A DNA stretch of 64,000 nucleotides, taken from NCBI GenBank assembly GCA_020438485.1, contig JAGQUM010000002.1, positions 1-64,000 on the forward strand, written 5' to 3'. The stretch is from Thermoleophilia bacterium. Lineage in GTDB: Bacteria; Actinomycetota; Thermoleophilia; Miltoncostaeales; Miltoncostaeaceae. Below are positions 33,501-42,287 of this stretch, piece by piece. The notes under the pieces were generated by a model. The model was not told the DNA's origin and searched no databases. It saw nothing but the letters and a program-made list of their open reading frames with translations. A program made the translations under genes and the position numbers. How positions within the stretch are numbered: position 1 is the first letter of the stretch; each line of letters opens with the position of its first letter.

Positions 33501-34762
33501 AGCTTCCACACCTTCGGTCCGGCGGGCAGGGCGTTGCGCAGGTCCACCACGAGCGGCGCGTGCTCGGCGACGAACGCGTGGTCCACCGCATCGTGGTCGG
33601 TCACGATGACCGCCACGTCCTGGGAGGCCAGGAACTCGGGCGTGAGCTCGACGCTCTCCATGCCCTTTCGCACCAGCCGGGGGATGTGCGGGTCGTGGTA
33701 GCTCACCTGCGCGCCGTCGGCCCGCAGCATGTCGATGATCTCCAGCGACGGGCTCTCGCGCATGTCGTTGACGTTCTTCTTGTACGCGATGCCCAGCACC
33801 AGCACGTTGCTGCCGTTCATGGCCTTGCGGCGCGAGTTCAGCGCGCGCATCACCTTCTGCACGCAGAAGCGCGGCATGTCGGAGTTGACCTTGCCGGCCA
33901 GCTCGATGAACTCCGTGTGGAAGTCGAACTCGCGGGCCTTCCACGTGAGGTAGAACGGGTCGATCGGGATGCAGTGGCCGCCCAGGCCCGGGCCGGGGCG
34001 GAACGGCATGAAGCCGAACGGCTTCGTGGAGGCCGCGTCGATGACCTCCCACACATCGATGTCCATGCGGTCGCACAGCACGGCCAGCTCGTTGACGAGC
34101 GCGATGTTGACGCTGCGGAAGATGTTCTCCAGCAGCTTCGTCATCTCGGCCACCTCGGGGCTGTGCACCTCGACGACCGTGTCGCACGCCGTGCCGTACA
34201 GCTCGGCCGCCCGGCGAGTGCACTCGGGCGTCAGGCCGCCGACCACCTTCGGGGTGGTGCGCGTGGTGAAGTCCTCGCGTCCCGGGTCGACGCGCTCGGG
34301 CGAGAACGCCACATGGAAGTCCTTGCCCGCCTTGAGGCCCGAGCGCTCCAGGCGCGGTGCGAGCTCGTCGCGCGTCGTGCCCGGGTACGTGGTGCTCTCG
34401 AGCACCACCAGGTGGCCCCGGCGCAGACGCTGGGCCAGGCTCTCGGCGGCGCCGAGCACGGCCGACAGGTCGGGCTCGCGGTGCTCGTTGAGCGGCGTGG
34501 GCAGGCAGATGATGATGGCGTCGGTGGCGCGCAGCGCGTCCCACGACGTGGTGGCGCGCACGAGCCCGTCCTTGACGAGCGGGCCCAGGACGTCGGACGG
34601 GACGTCTTCGATGTACGACCGGCCGGCATTGACGTCGTCGACCTTGGCCTGCACCGCCTCCAGGCCCAGCACCGCGACGCCCGCCTGGGCGAACGTGACG
34701 GCGAGGGGGAGGCCCACATAACCGAGGCCGACGATCCCGACGCGAGGTGCCGCGGTACTCAA
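33497..34762 (-). CDS. UDP-N-acetyl-hexosamine 6-dehydrogenase, WbpA-like
   Basis: NAD-dependent UDP-sugar 6-dehydrogenase of 421 residues, oxidising C6 to a uronic acid. Motifs: VGIVGLGYVGLPLAVTFA, ESTTYPGTTRDEL, AFSPERVDPG, and the catalytic Cys in GPGLGGHCIPIDPFYL. The form is that of UDP-GlcNAc/ManNAc dehydrogenases rather than UDP-glucose dehydrogenases. TTG 34762 is chosen because GGAGG lies seven bases upstream. With the WbpB-like and WbpD-like genes it forms a tight operon. Confidence 0.9.
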   Translation of the reverse strand: MSTAAPRVGIVGLGYVGLPLAVTFAQAGVAVLGLEAVQAKVDDVNAGRSYIEDVPSDVLGPLVKDGLVRATTSWDALRATDAIIICLPTPLNEHREPDLSAVLGAAESLAQRLRRGHLVVLESTTYPGTTRDELAPRLERSGLKAGKDFHVAFSPERVDPGREDFTTRTTPKVVGGLTPECTRRAAELYGTACDTVVEVHSPEVAEMTKLLENIFRSVNIALVNELAVLCDRMDIDVWEVIDAASTKPFGFMPFRPGPGLGGHCIPIDPFYLTWKAREFDFHTEFIELAGKVNSDMPRFCVQKVMRALNSRRKAMNGSNVLVLGIAYKKNVNDMRESPSLEIIDMLRADGAQVSYHDPHIPRLVRKGMESVELTPEFLASQDVAVIVTDHDAVDHAFVAEHAPLVVDLRNALPAGPKVWKL

Positions 34763-34855
34763 ACCCGGGCCTCCGTGATGGCTGAAACGACAAGGATCGA
34801 GAGCAACAGCGCGTTATCGTAGTGATCGGGAATCGCGATCGAAAGGACGCCACCC

Positions 34856-35446
34856 CTGACCGATGACGTCCAGACCTCCCGGCCCCGGCTCGCCAGGGCC
34901 CGCGACGAGTTCCGCGGCCTGGGCTTCATCGGCCTCGGCATCGCGCTGTGCACCGTGGGGTGGTGGGCCGTGGGGTTCGCCGTCGTGGGGGACGTGCGCC
35001 TTGTCCCCACGGGCCTCGCGGCCCTCGCGGGCCTCGTGCTCGCGCTGGTGGCGGTCGGCCCGCTCACCCGCCGCCGCGTGCGCGCCGCCGTCCGGGTGGA
35101 CCTGCCGCCGCCCGGGTCGGTGTACGAGACCCACGCCGCCGCCAACCTGCGGCGCGCCCGCCTGGCGCTGGGCGTCGTCGTGGGTCCCCTGCTGCTGCTG
35201 ATGCTCGACCGCGTGGTGCGGGGCCGGGGGGAGATGGCCGGGTTCCTGGTGGGGCTGTTCGCCGGGTACGCCGTGCTCGCGCTGGGCGAGGCGGGCGTCT
35301 GGGCCCGCCGGGAACGGCGCGAGGGGCACATGCTGTACGTGCTGGTGCGGCCGAACGCGATGATGACGCCTCTGGCCGCCGCGGAGGTCTACGAGCGGGC
35401 CATCCCGGAGCCGGACGAGGCGTCGCCGTTCGATCTGCCGGTGTAG
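34856..35446 (+). CDS. four-helix membrane protein of unknown function, probable CTG start
   Basis: Product of 196 residues with a polar leader (TDDVQTSRPRLARARDEFRG) and about four helices in two pairs, then a soluble tail ending ASPFDLPV. Not recognised. The frame has no ATG, GTG or TTG before the first helix; the first GTG (34955) lies inside that helix. A CTG at 34856 stands eight bases after an AGGA (GAAAGGACG), so CTG is the likely start. It is divergent from the WbpA-like gene. Confidence 0.65.
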   Translation: MTDDVQTSRPRLARARDEFRGLGFIGLGIALCTVGWWAVGFAVVGDVRLVPTGLAALAGLVLALVAVGPLTRRRVRAAVRVDLPPPGSVYETHAAANLRRARLALGVVVGPLLLLMLDRVVRGRGEMAGFLVGLFAGYAVLALGEAGVWARRERREGHMLYVLVRPNAMMTPLAAAEVYERAIPEPDEASPFDLPV

Positions 35447-35465
35447 GCGGACGCCGCCGCAGGCG

Positions 35466-35849
35466 TCACTGAAACCAGTAGCGCGTGGGGCGGGCGCGGA
35501 GCACCACGCGCGTCTCGGGACGCTCCAGCGTGACGCTCAGGCCGTACCGGTCGGCCAGGCGGTGGAAGAACGCGGCCGCGGGGTCGGGCTCGCACGCGAC
35601 AAGGCGCAGGCCCACGCCGGCGTATCGGTAGGGGTTGCCGGGGTCCACAATGCTCATGGCGAACGCGTCGCCGGGCGCCAGCCAGCGCGCCTGGGGCCGG
35701 TCGCGGCTGGTCGTGAAACCGAACGCGTCACCGTCGCGGACGAACCACATGGGAAACGTGCGCGGCGCGCCGTCCGGCGCGACGACGCCGACGTGGGCGA
35801 TCAGCGGCCGGTCCAGCAGGTCGGCGCGATCGGACGGGAGAGCGATCAT
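35466..35849 (-). CDS. PPOX-class (F420-type) split-barrel flavoprotein
   Basis: Predicted pyridoxamine-phosphate-oxidase-fold protein of 127 residues. IAHVGVVAPDGAPRTFPMWF, RWLAPGDAFAMSIVDPGNPYRYAGV and the C-terminal VLRARPTRYWFQ fit the short F420-dependent PPOX-like group. The NPYRY motif is typical of that group. Whether it uses F420, FMN or heme is not certain. It lies 12 bases after the MarR-like gene on the same strand, suggesting they form an operon. ATG 35849. Confidence 0.8.
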   Translation of the reverse strand: MIALPSDRADLLDRPLIAHVGVVAPDGAPRTFPMWFVRDGDAFGFTTSRDRPQARWLAPGDAFAMSIVDPGNPYRYAGVGLRLVACEPDPAAAFFHRLADRYGLSVTLERPETRVVLRARPTRYWFQ

Positions 35850-35861
35850 GGCCGGATGGTA

Positions 35862-36335
35862 TCAGGTCATTGAAACCGGCGTGCCGGGGAGGTCGCCGTC
35901 GCCGGCCCCGGCGCGCTCCAGCAGCGCGCGCAGCGCGGCTCTCTCGGCCCCGGTGAGGGCCCGCGCCGCGTCGCGCTCCACGGCCACCGCGGCCCGGTCC
36001 GCCCGCTGCAGCAGCGCCCGTCCCGCGGCCGTCAGCGCCGTGCCCCGAGCGCGGCCCCGCGCGGGGCCGCGCTCGCGCTCCACCAGCCCCCGCCGTTCCA
36101 GGATCCCTACGGTGACCGCCATGGACTGCGGCGTGACCAGGCATGCGCGGGCCACGTCGGAGGCCGACGCGCGGGGCGCGCCGCCGATGGTGAGGAGGGC
36201 CGCGTACTGGGCCACGGTGAGATCGAGGGGGCGCAGCGCCGCCGCCTTGCGGGCCGTCAGGGCGGCGTGAGCCGTGGCGAGCCACATCCCCACCCGCTCG
36301 TCGCCCGGCAGGGGGCTGGTGAACGCTCCCGTCAC
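35862..36335 (-). CDS. MarR-family transcriptional regulator
   Basis: Winged-helix regulator of 157 residues. The recognition region is ASASDVARACLVTPQSMAVTVGILERRGLVERE, and the wing carries GRARGTALTAAGRALLQRAD. The ligand is unknown. It starts with GTG 36335, three bases after the epimerase stop, and is followed by the PPOX gene. The MarR-PPOX pair separates the epimerase from the WbpABD genes. Autoregulation is likely for the family, but I saw no clear operator. Confidence 0.88.
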   Translation of the reverse strand: MTGAFTSPLPGDERVGMWLATAHAALTARKAAALRPLDLTVAQYAALLTIGGAPRASASDVARACLVTPQSMAVTVGILERRGLVERERGPARGRARGTALTAAGRALLQRADRAAVAVERDAARALTGAERAALRALLERAGAGDGDLPGTPVSMT

Positions 36336-36338
36336 CGC

Positions 36339-37406
36339 CTAGCCGCGGGTCAGCACCCGGGCGATCTTCCCCGCCGCGTCGCCGTCACCGTAGAACTCGG
36401 GGCGGGGGCCGTCCGGCACGCGGGCGTCGCGCAACGCGGCCGCCACGCGACCCGCGTCAAGCCCGGTGAGCGTGTTGTAGCCCGCGTCGACGGTCTCCGT
36501 CCACTCGGTCGTGTCGCGCACCGTCACGCACGGCACGCCGTGGAAGAACGCCTCCTTCTGCACCCCGCCCGAGTCGGTCACCACGGCCGCGGCGCTCATC
36601 AGCAGCGCGGTGAAGTCCAGATAGCCCACGGGCCCCGCCAGCCGCACGTGGGGGGCGGCCAGCGCCTCGTCCCACAGGCCGGCCTCGGTCAGCTTGGTCC
36701 GCGTGCGCGGATGCACCGGGAACACTCCGGGCCGATCGATGGCGTACAAGACGTCCACCAGCGCCCGCAGCGCCGCGCGCGTGTCGGTGGCGGCCGCGCG
36801 GTGCACGGTCACCAACACGTACTCGCGTGGCGTGAGGCCGAGCGCCCCCGGGCCGGGCCGCGTCCGTGCCGCGTCGGCGAACATCAGCGCCGCGTCGAAC
36901 ATCACGTCGCCGACCTGGTGCACGTTCCGGGTGATGCCCTCGCGGGCCAGGTTGGCCACGGCGACGTCGGTGGGGCAGAACAGGACGTCCGACAGGTGGT
37001 CGGTGACCACCCGGTTCTGCTCCTCGGGCATGGACCTGTCGAACGAGCGCAGGCCCGACTCGACGTGCGCCAGCGCCACGCCGGTCTTGGACGCCGCCAG
37101 GGCCGCCGCCAGCGTGGTGGTGGTGTCGCCGTACGCCAGCACCACGTCGGGGCGGTCGGCGGCGATGATCTCCTCCAGCCGCGTGATCATGGCCGCGGTC
37201 TGCTGCAGCGGCGTTCCCCTGCCGACGCCGAGCGCGTGGTCCGGCTGGGGGATTCCCAGTTCATCGAAGAACAGGTCGGCCAGGTCCGGGTCGTAGTGCT
37301 GGCCGGAGTGCACGAGCGTCTCGCGCGCCACGTCGCGCAGCGCCCGCGAGAGCGGGGCGGCCTTGACGAACTGGGGCCGGTTTCCGACCACCGACATCAC
37401 ATGCAC
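36339..37406 (-). CDS. non-hydrolysing UDP-N-acetylglucosamine 2-epimerase
   Basis: Epimerase of 355 residues. SVVGNRPQFVKAAPLSRAL, VHSGQHYD, DVVLAYGDTTTTLAAALAA, LAHVESGLRSFDRSMPEEQN and VTDSGGVQKEAFFHGVPCVT are the standard motifs. It could act as WecB/MnaA (UDP-GlcNAc to UDP-ManNAc) or as WbpI (UDP-GlcNAc(3NAc)A to UDP-ManNAc(3NAc)A). Linkage to WbpA/B/D-like genes favours the second. The start is GTG 37406; an ATG three codons in is an alternative. Confidence 0.9.
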   Translation of the reverse strand: MHVMSVVGNRPQFVKAAPLSRALRDVARETLVHSGQHYDPDLADLFFDELGIPQPDHALGVGRGTPLQQTAAMITRLEEIIAADRPDVVLAYGDTTTTLAAALAASKTGVALAHVESGLRSFDRSMPEEQNRVVTDHLSDVLFCPTDVAVANLAREGITRNVHQVGDVMFDAALMFADAARTRPGPGALGLTPREYVLVTVHRAAATDTRAALRALVDVLYAIDRPGVFPVHPRTRTKLTEAGLWDEALAAPHVRLAGPVGYLDFTALLMSAAAVVTDSGGVQKEAFFHGVPCVTVRDTTEWTETVDAGYNTLTGLDAGRVAAALRDARVPDGPRPEFYGDGDAAGKIARVLTRG

Positions 37407-37441
37407 GGGCGGGTTCTCCTGGTGGTATTGCGAACGGGCGG

Positions 37442-38230
37442 CTACGTCTCCGCGGTCACTGCCTCGTCGATGCGCGAGATGGACACCGCCCGGCCGTCCG
37501 GGCCGGCCTCCACGACGACCCCCTGGACGCGCACGTTGCCGGTGGCCACCTCGAAGCGGTCGTGCGTGCCGAGGCGGAACCGCCGCACGATGACGTCGGT
37601 GCGCACCCCGATGACCGAGTCGTGCGGGCCGCTCATCCCGAGGTCCGTGATGTACGCGGTGCCCTGCGGCAGCACCCGCTCGTCGGCGGTTTGGACGTGG
37701 GTGTGGGTGCCGACCACGGCGGTCACCCGGCCGTCCAGGTACCAGCCGAGCGCCTTCTTCTCGCTGGTCACCTCGGCGTGGTGGTCGACCAGGATGTGGG
37801 TGGCTCCGCCGTCCCGCGCCTCGGTCACGAGCCCGTCGATGATCTCGAACGGGTTGGCCGTGGCGTCAAGGAACACGTTGCCCATGACGTTGACCACGCC
37901 CAGCGACCCGGCGGGGGTGGGCACCACGGTCACGGCGCGGCCCGGAGCGTCGGCCGCCAGGTTGGCGGGCCGCAGCACGCGCGCGTCGTCGCGGAGCACC
38001 TCGGCGAACTCCCGGCGCCTCAGCGAGTGGTTGCCGCCCGTCAGTACGTCCACCCCCGCGTCCAGCAGTTCCCGCGCCTGGCGGGGGGACGTGCCGGTGC
38101 CGTCCGCGGCGTTCTCGGCGTTGACGACGACCGCGTCGGCACGGTGGCTCTCGCGCAGAGCCGGCAGCGTGGCCAGCACGGCGGCAAGGCCGTTGCCGCC
38201 AACGACGTCGCCGATGATGAGGATGCGCAT
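37442..38230 (-). CDS. YmdB-like metallophosphoesterase (TIGR00282 family)
   Basis: Dimetal phosphoesterase of 262 residues. ILIIGDVVGGNGLAAVL, VVNAENAADGTGTSP, TGGNHSLRRREF, DHHAEVTSEKKALGWYLDGR and VVGTHTHVQTADERVLPQG cover the metal-binding and family motifs. YmdB relatives hydrolyse 2',3'-cyclic nucleotides. The usual Asn-His core is kept (GGNHS). ATG 38230. It lies upstream of the epimerase on the same strand, but the functional link is unclear. Confidence 0.88.
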   Translation of the reverse strand: MRILIIGDVVGGNGLAAVLATLPALRESHRADAVVVNAENAADGTGTSPRQARELLDAGVDVLTGGNHSLRRREFAEVLRDDARVLRPANLAADAPGRAVTVVPTPAGSLGVVNVMGNVFLDATANPFEIIDGLVTEARDGGATHILVDHHAEVTSEKKALGWYLDGRVTAVVGTHTHVQTADERVLPQGTAYITDLGMSGPHDSVIGVRTDVIVRRFRLGTHDRFEVATGNVRVQGVVVEAGPDGRAVSISRIDEAVTAET

Positions 38231-38258
38231 CGGCGCGGATGGTAGCGGCGCGGGGACC

Positions 38259-38978
38259 CTACCCGTCGGCCAGGCGTACCACCGTGATCGCCACGTGGTT
38301 GCCCTCGTCGGCGCTGAAGCGCGAGATGGGTTGGCGCACGATGGACGACGCGTCGGGGATCTGCCCCAGGACCGTCGCTCCGGCGCGCACGCTGTCGCCC
38401 ACCGCGCGCTTCGTCTGCCCGACGGCGGGTTCGACGTGGCTCACCAGCACCACCACGCCGAGGTTGTTCGAGGGCTTGACGGCGTACTGGCTGCCCAGCG
38501 GGCGCCCCCGCAGCACGAACGGGACGATGGCGATGATGCGGCCGTCCACCGGCGCGTAGACGAGCGTTCCCGCGCGGGCGCCCACGTCGACGCCGGAGCG
38601 GCGGGCGCCCGCGCCGCCCAGATCCTCCCACGGGAGTGGCCCCGACGGTGTGAGGCTGAGCGCGCCCGGGTCGTCGGCGGGCCTGAACGCGACGGCGGTC
38701 ACGCGGGCGGGGTCCACGGGCAGCCGCAACTGCACCTGGCCCGCCGCCGCGATCGTGATGTCCGGCGGGCGCGTCCCGGGCCCGAGCGCGGGCACGTCCG
38801 GGCCGCCGGCGTCGCCGGACGATGACGGGCGGCCGATGCCCAGCCACAGCACGAGCAGGGCGAGGCCCGTGATGAGCGCGGGGATCGCCACCGACACCGC
38901 CGTGCGGCGGTTGCGCCGGCGCCGGGCGTCCTGCGCCCGGCGGCGTGCCTCGAACGGTGGTGTGGTGGGTTGCGGCAC
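38259..38978 (-). CDS. membrane-anchored M23-like protein, probably non-catalytic
   Basis: Product of 239 residues. A basic leader and one helix (VAIPALITGLALLVLWLGIG) precede an extracytoplasmic domain. That domain has YAPVDGRIIAIVPFV, VVVLVSHVEPAV and VGDSVRAGATVLGQIPDAS, which resemble the beta-hairpin core of M23/LytM peptidases. The HxxxD and HxH zinc ligands are not evident, so it is probably a degenerate or binding domain. GTG 38978 opens the leader. Assignment is by motif similarity only. Confidence 0.55.
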   Translation of the reverse strand: MPQPTTPPFEARRRAQDARRRRNRRTAVSVAIPALITGLALLVLWLGIGRPSSSGDAGGPDVPALGPGTRPPDITIAAAGQVQLRLPVDPARVTAVAFRPADDPGALSLTPSGPLPWEDLGGAGARRSGVDVGARAGTLVYAPVDGRIIAIVPFVLRGRPLGSQYAVKPSNNLGVVVLVSHVEPAVGQTKRAVGDSVRAGATVLGQIPDASSIVRQPISRFSADEGNHVAITVVRLADG

Positions 38979-39068
38979 GGCCCGCAACCCTAGCCCAGCG
39001 GGGCGTTCTTCCCGAGCGCGACGGCCGCGTGCCCGCGCGGCGGGCCGCGCCAATAGACTGCCGCCGCA

Positions 39069-40247
39069 ATGGATCGCACCGCCCCAACGCCGCCGTGGAT
39101 CGCGTACCTGCTGGTGGTCGCCACGCTGGTGGCGGCGTGGATCCTGGCGCAGACCATCGGCCATGTGCTGATCGTCTTCACGGTGTCGGTCGTGATTTCG
39201 CTGCTGCTCAACCCGCTGGTGCGGCGGGTGAAGCGGTGGTTCCACATCCCGCGGGGCCTCGCCGTGCTCACCGTGTTCCTGGGGCTCATCGGGGTGGTCG
39301 TGCTGGGCGCGACCCTCGTGGTGGGCCCCGTGCGGGGGCAGGTCGAGGAGATCCAACAGAACCTCCCCGCCTACACGGACCAGGCCAACCGCCAGGTCGA
39401 CACGCTGCAGCAGATGCTGGACGACCGCGGCGTCAACGTGGATCTGCGCAAGCGGCTGGGCGACTTCCTCACCACCGCCGAGGAGCGCGTGTCGTCGGCC
39501 GCCGGGGACTTCCTGTCGTACAGCCTCGACATCCTCGGCGCGCTGATCACGTTCATCGTGATCCTGGTGTGCGTCATCTACATGGTGCTCGACGCTCCCC
39601 GGATCCTGCGGTTCTCGCGCAGCATGGGCGGGCCCCCCGCCGCCGCGTTCCTGCGCCGTGTGGAGGACAGCCTCACGAACTACGTGAAGGCCCAGGTGCT
39701 GGTGTCGCTCATCATCGCCACCACCGCGGGGTGCGCCGTGTGGCTGCTGGGGGTGGTGGGGATCTTCCCGATGGGCGCCACGTTCGCCGTCGCGTTCACC
39801 GCATGGGTGTTCTTCATGGAGTTCGTGCCGTACGTGGGGCCCATCCTGGGCGCCGTGCCCCCCGTGGCGCTCGCGCTCATCACGTCGCCCGCGGCCGCCA
39901 TCTGGGTGATCGGCGCGTTCATCGTGATCCACCAGTTGGAGGGCCACATCGTGGTGCCCAAGATCATGGGGGACGCCGTGGGCGTGCACCCGCTGGTGGT
40001 CATCTTCGGCCTGCTCATCGGCGAGCAGATCGCCGGCTTCGTGGGCATGCTCATCGCCATCCCCGGCGTGGTCGTGGTGAAGGAGGCCGCGACGTTCGCG
40101 GCCGATCACCTGCTGGCCCGCAACCCTGTCGTGGACACGCAGGAGGAGGAGCGCCTCATGGAGGACCTGCCGGACCCCACTCCACGCGAGGCCGGTATGA
40201 CCCCTGCCGCCCCGCCGCCCCAGGCGCCGTCGCCCACCGTTGACTGA
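39069..40247 (+). CDS. AI-2E family transporter (PerM/TqsA-like)
   Basis: Integral membrane protein of 392 residues with about seven or eight helices. WIAYLLVVATLVAAWILAQT, VVISLLLNPLVRRVKR, FFMEFVPYVGPILGAVPP and HQLEGHIVVPKIMGDAVGVH are the family segments. An extracytoplasmic helical region lies around VEEIQQNLPAYTDQANRQVD. Substrates differ within the family and include autoinducer-2 or cations in other species; none can be assigned here. The gene overlaps the ABC ATPase start by eight bases. Confidence 0.88.
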   Translation: MDRTAPTPPWIAYLLVVATLVAAWILAQTIGHVLIVFTVSVVISLLLNPLVRRVKRWFHIPRGLAVLTVFLGLIGVVVLGATLVVGPVRGQVEEIQQNLPAYTDQANRQVDTLQQMLDDRGVNVDLRKRLGDFLTTAEERVSSAAGDFLSYSLDILGALITFIVILVCVIYMVLDAPRILRFSRSMGGPPAAAFLRRVEDSLTNYVKAQVLVSLIIATTAGCAVWLLGVVGIFPMGATFAVAFTAWVFFMEFVPYVGPILGAVPPVALALITSPAAAIWVIGAFIVIHQLEGHIVVPKIMGDAVGVHPLVVIFGLLIGEQIAGFVGMLIAIPGVVVVKEAATFAADHLLARNPVVDTQEEERLMEDLPDPTPREAGMTPAAPPPQAPSPTVD

Positions 40248-40953
40248 CCAGGCGCCCCTCCTGCGGGCGCGGGGCGTGCGCCGCGCGTTCCGCCGCGCGG
40301 TGGCGCTGGACGGCGTCGACGTGGCCGTCGGCCCGGGCGAGTCGGTCGCGGTGCTGGGGCCGAACGGGGCCGGCAAGACCACGCTGCTGCGGATCCTGGC
40401 CGGAGTCGACCACCCGACGTCCGGCGAGGTCGAGCGGCCGGCGCGTGGCATCGCGTGGGTGCCGCAGCGCCCGGCGGTCTACCCACAGCTCACCACGCGC
40501 GAGAACGCGGAGTTCTTCGCGACGCTGGCCGCCGCGTCGGCCGACGACGTGCTGGAGGGAGCGGACCTCGCGCGTTTCGCCGACCGCCGCGCCGACCGCC
40601 TCTCCACTGGCACGCTGCAGCGGCTCAACATCGCGTGCGCGCTCGTGGCGGGCCCCCGGGTGCTGTTGCTGGACGAGCCCACGTCGACGCTGTCGCCCGA
40701 CCAGCGGGTGCGCCTGTGGGAGTGGCTGGCGGGTCTGCGCAGCCGGGACGGCCTCACCGTGGTGTTCAGCACCCAGTCCGTGGACGAGGCGGCCCGGCAT
40801 GCCGGGCGGTGCCTGGTGATCGCCCACGGCCGCGTCGTGTTCGACGGCCCGCCGGCCGACCTTGCGGCGCGTGTGCCCGCGGGCGACCCGCATGAGGCCC
40901 TCCAGGCGGCGTTCATGGGCCTGGTGGCCGAGCCCGACGAGGCGGCGCCGTGA
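40240..40953 (+). CDS. ABC transporter ATP-binding protein
   Basis: ATPase of 237 residues. Walker A is GPNGAGKTTLLR, the Q-loop WVPQRPAVYPQL, the signature is LSTGTLQRLNIA (Thr in place of the first Gly of LSGGQ), Walker B VLLLDEPTSTLSPDQ, and VVFSTQSVDEA at the switch, where the usual His is Gln. The departures suggest a low-turnover ATPase. TTG 40240 is the start. It is coupled to the permease gene (GTGA). Confidence 0.88.
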   Translation: MTDQAPLLRARGVRRAFRRAVALDGVDVAVGPGESVAVLGPNGAGKTTLLRILAGVDHPTSGEVERPARGIAWVPQRPAVYPQLTTRENAEFFATLAAASADDVLEGADLARFADRRADRLSTGTLQRLNIACALVAGPRVLLLDEPTSTLSPDQRVRLWEWLAGLRSRDGLTVVFSTQSVDEAARHAGRCLVIAHGRVVFDGPPADLAARVPAGDPHEALQAAFMGLVAEPDEAAP

Positions 40954-42287
40954 GCCGGCTGGCCGCCCTGCTGCGCAAGGACGTGCGCGCCCTCTGGCGT
41001 TCGCCCACCCAGCTCGTAATGCTGGCCGTGTATCCACTGTTGGTGGCGGCCCTCGCCGCGCTCGCCGTGAAGGGCAGCCAGGACACGGCGCGCATCGCCG
41101 TCGTCAACCTCGACGCGCCGGGCGCCACGGTGCGCGTGGGCGACCAGCGGTTCGGCGTCAACGACTACATCGCCCGCCTGCGCGACGACGCCGCCGTGGA
41201 GATGATGAGCGCGCCCGCGGCGGCCGAGGCGCTCGACGCGGGCGACGTCCAGGCGGTGCTCACGATCCCGTCCGGGTTCATCGCCGCCCTGTCGTCCGGC
41301 GTGCAGCAGCCCCACCTGCGGCTCGATACCAACCCTCGCACGCCGCTGGAGGGGGACGCGATCACGCGCCGCATGCAGTCGGCTGTGTACCGCTTCAACC
41401 AGGGGCTCGCCGCGCGCTACGTCGATCAGGTGGTCGGCCTCGCCGACCTCATCACGAACGGCGGTTCGCTGGGCGTGTTCGGCCGGGACGTCGACGTGAT
41501 CGGCCTCACCCGCAGCGACGCGCTCATCCGTCGGGTCCAGGCCCAGGCCGCGGCGGCCGGTCGTCGCGACCTCTCGGCCCAGCTCGACCCGCTCCTGGTG
41601 TTCATCCGCCAGACCCAGGCGAACCTCTCGCTGGTGCGGCCCGCCGCCACGTCGATCGCCAACCCGATGGTGTTGGACACGCCGTCGGGCGCCGGCGGGC
41701 GGGTCGCCCTGACCGCGTTCGGGGTGGCGGCGGCCGTGCTGATCAGCGTCGCGTTGGCGGGCGTGCTGCTGGGCGCGTCGGGCATCGCGCAGGAGCGGGG
41801 CGACGGCACGCTGCAACGGGTGCGCCTGGCCGGTGTGCCGGCCTGGGCCGTGGTGGCGGTGAAGGCCGGCCTGGCCGCCCTGGCCTCGCTCGTCATCGGT
41901 CTCGTCCTGCTGGGAGCCGTGTCGCTCATCGCCGACGTCACGGTGGGCCGGTGGGCGGCGTGGGTCCCCGCGCTGCTGCTGGCCGGCGCCGCGTGCGGGG
42001 CGCTCGGGGCGCTGATCGGCGCCGTCGTGCCGGACGCGCGCTCGGCGGTGCTGGCGGCGCTGCTCGTGGCCCTGCCCCTGATCTTCGTGGGCCTGGTGCC
42101 GAGCGGCCTGGCGCGCGGCATCGCGTCGGCGCTGCCGTTCGGACGCGCCTTCGACCTGTTCCGCGACCTGCTCGCGGCGCCGTCGGTGGCCGGTCGCCTG
42201 GCGCTGCACCTGGGTTTGCTGGCGGCGATGACGGCGGTGTGCGTGACGGTGGCGGCGGCTGCGCTCGCTCGCCGGGGCGACGCCTAG
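40950..42287 (+). CDS. ABC-2 type permease
   Basis: Permease of 445 residues. N-terminal RKDVRALWRSPTQLVMLAVYPLLVAALA is one helix; a large extracytoplasmic domain of about 200 residues follows, and the C-terminal half holds five or six helices. ABC-2 exporters of this YhgE/DrrB-like form move lipids, drugs or polysaccharide. Together with the ATPase it makes a complete exporter. Its stop overlaps the stop of the convergent aat by four bases. Confidence 0.88.
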   Translation: MSRLAALLRKDVRALWRSPTQLVMLAVYPLLVAALAALAVKGSQDTARIAVVNLDAPGATVRVGDQRFGVNDYIARLRDDAAVEMMSAPAAAEALDAGDVQAVLTIPSGFIAALSSGVQQPHLRLDTNPRTPLEGDAITRRMQSAVYRFNQGLAARYVDQVVGLADLITNGGSLGVFGRDVDVIGLTRSDALIRRVQAQAAAAGRRDLSAQLDPLLVFIRQTQANLSLVRPAATSIANPMVLDTPSGAGGRVALTAFGVAAAVLISVALAGVLLGASGIAQERGDGTLQRVRLAGVPAWAVVAVKAGLAALASLVIGLVLLGAVSLIADVTVGRWAAWVPALLLAGAACGALGALIGAVVPDARSAVLAALLVALPLIFVGLVPSGLARGIASALPFGRAFDLFRDLLAAPSVAGRLALHLGLLAAMTAVCVTVAAAALARRGDA

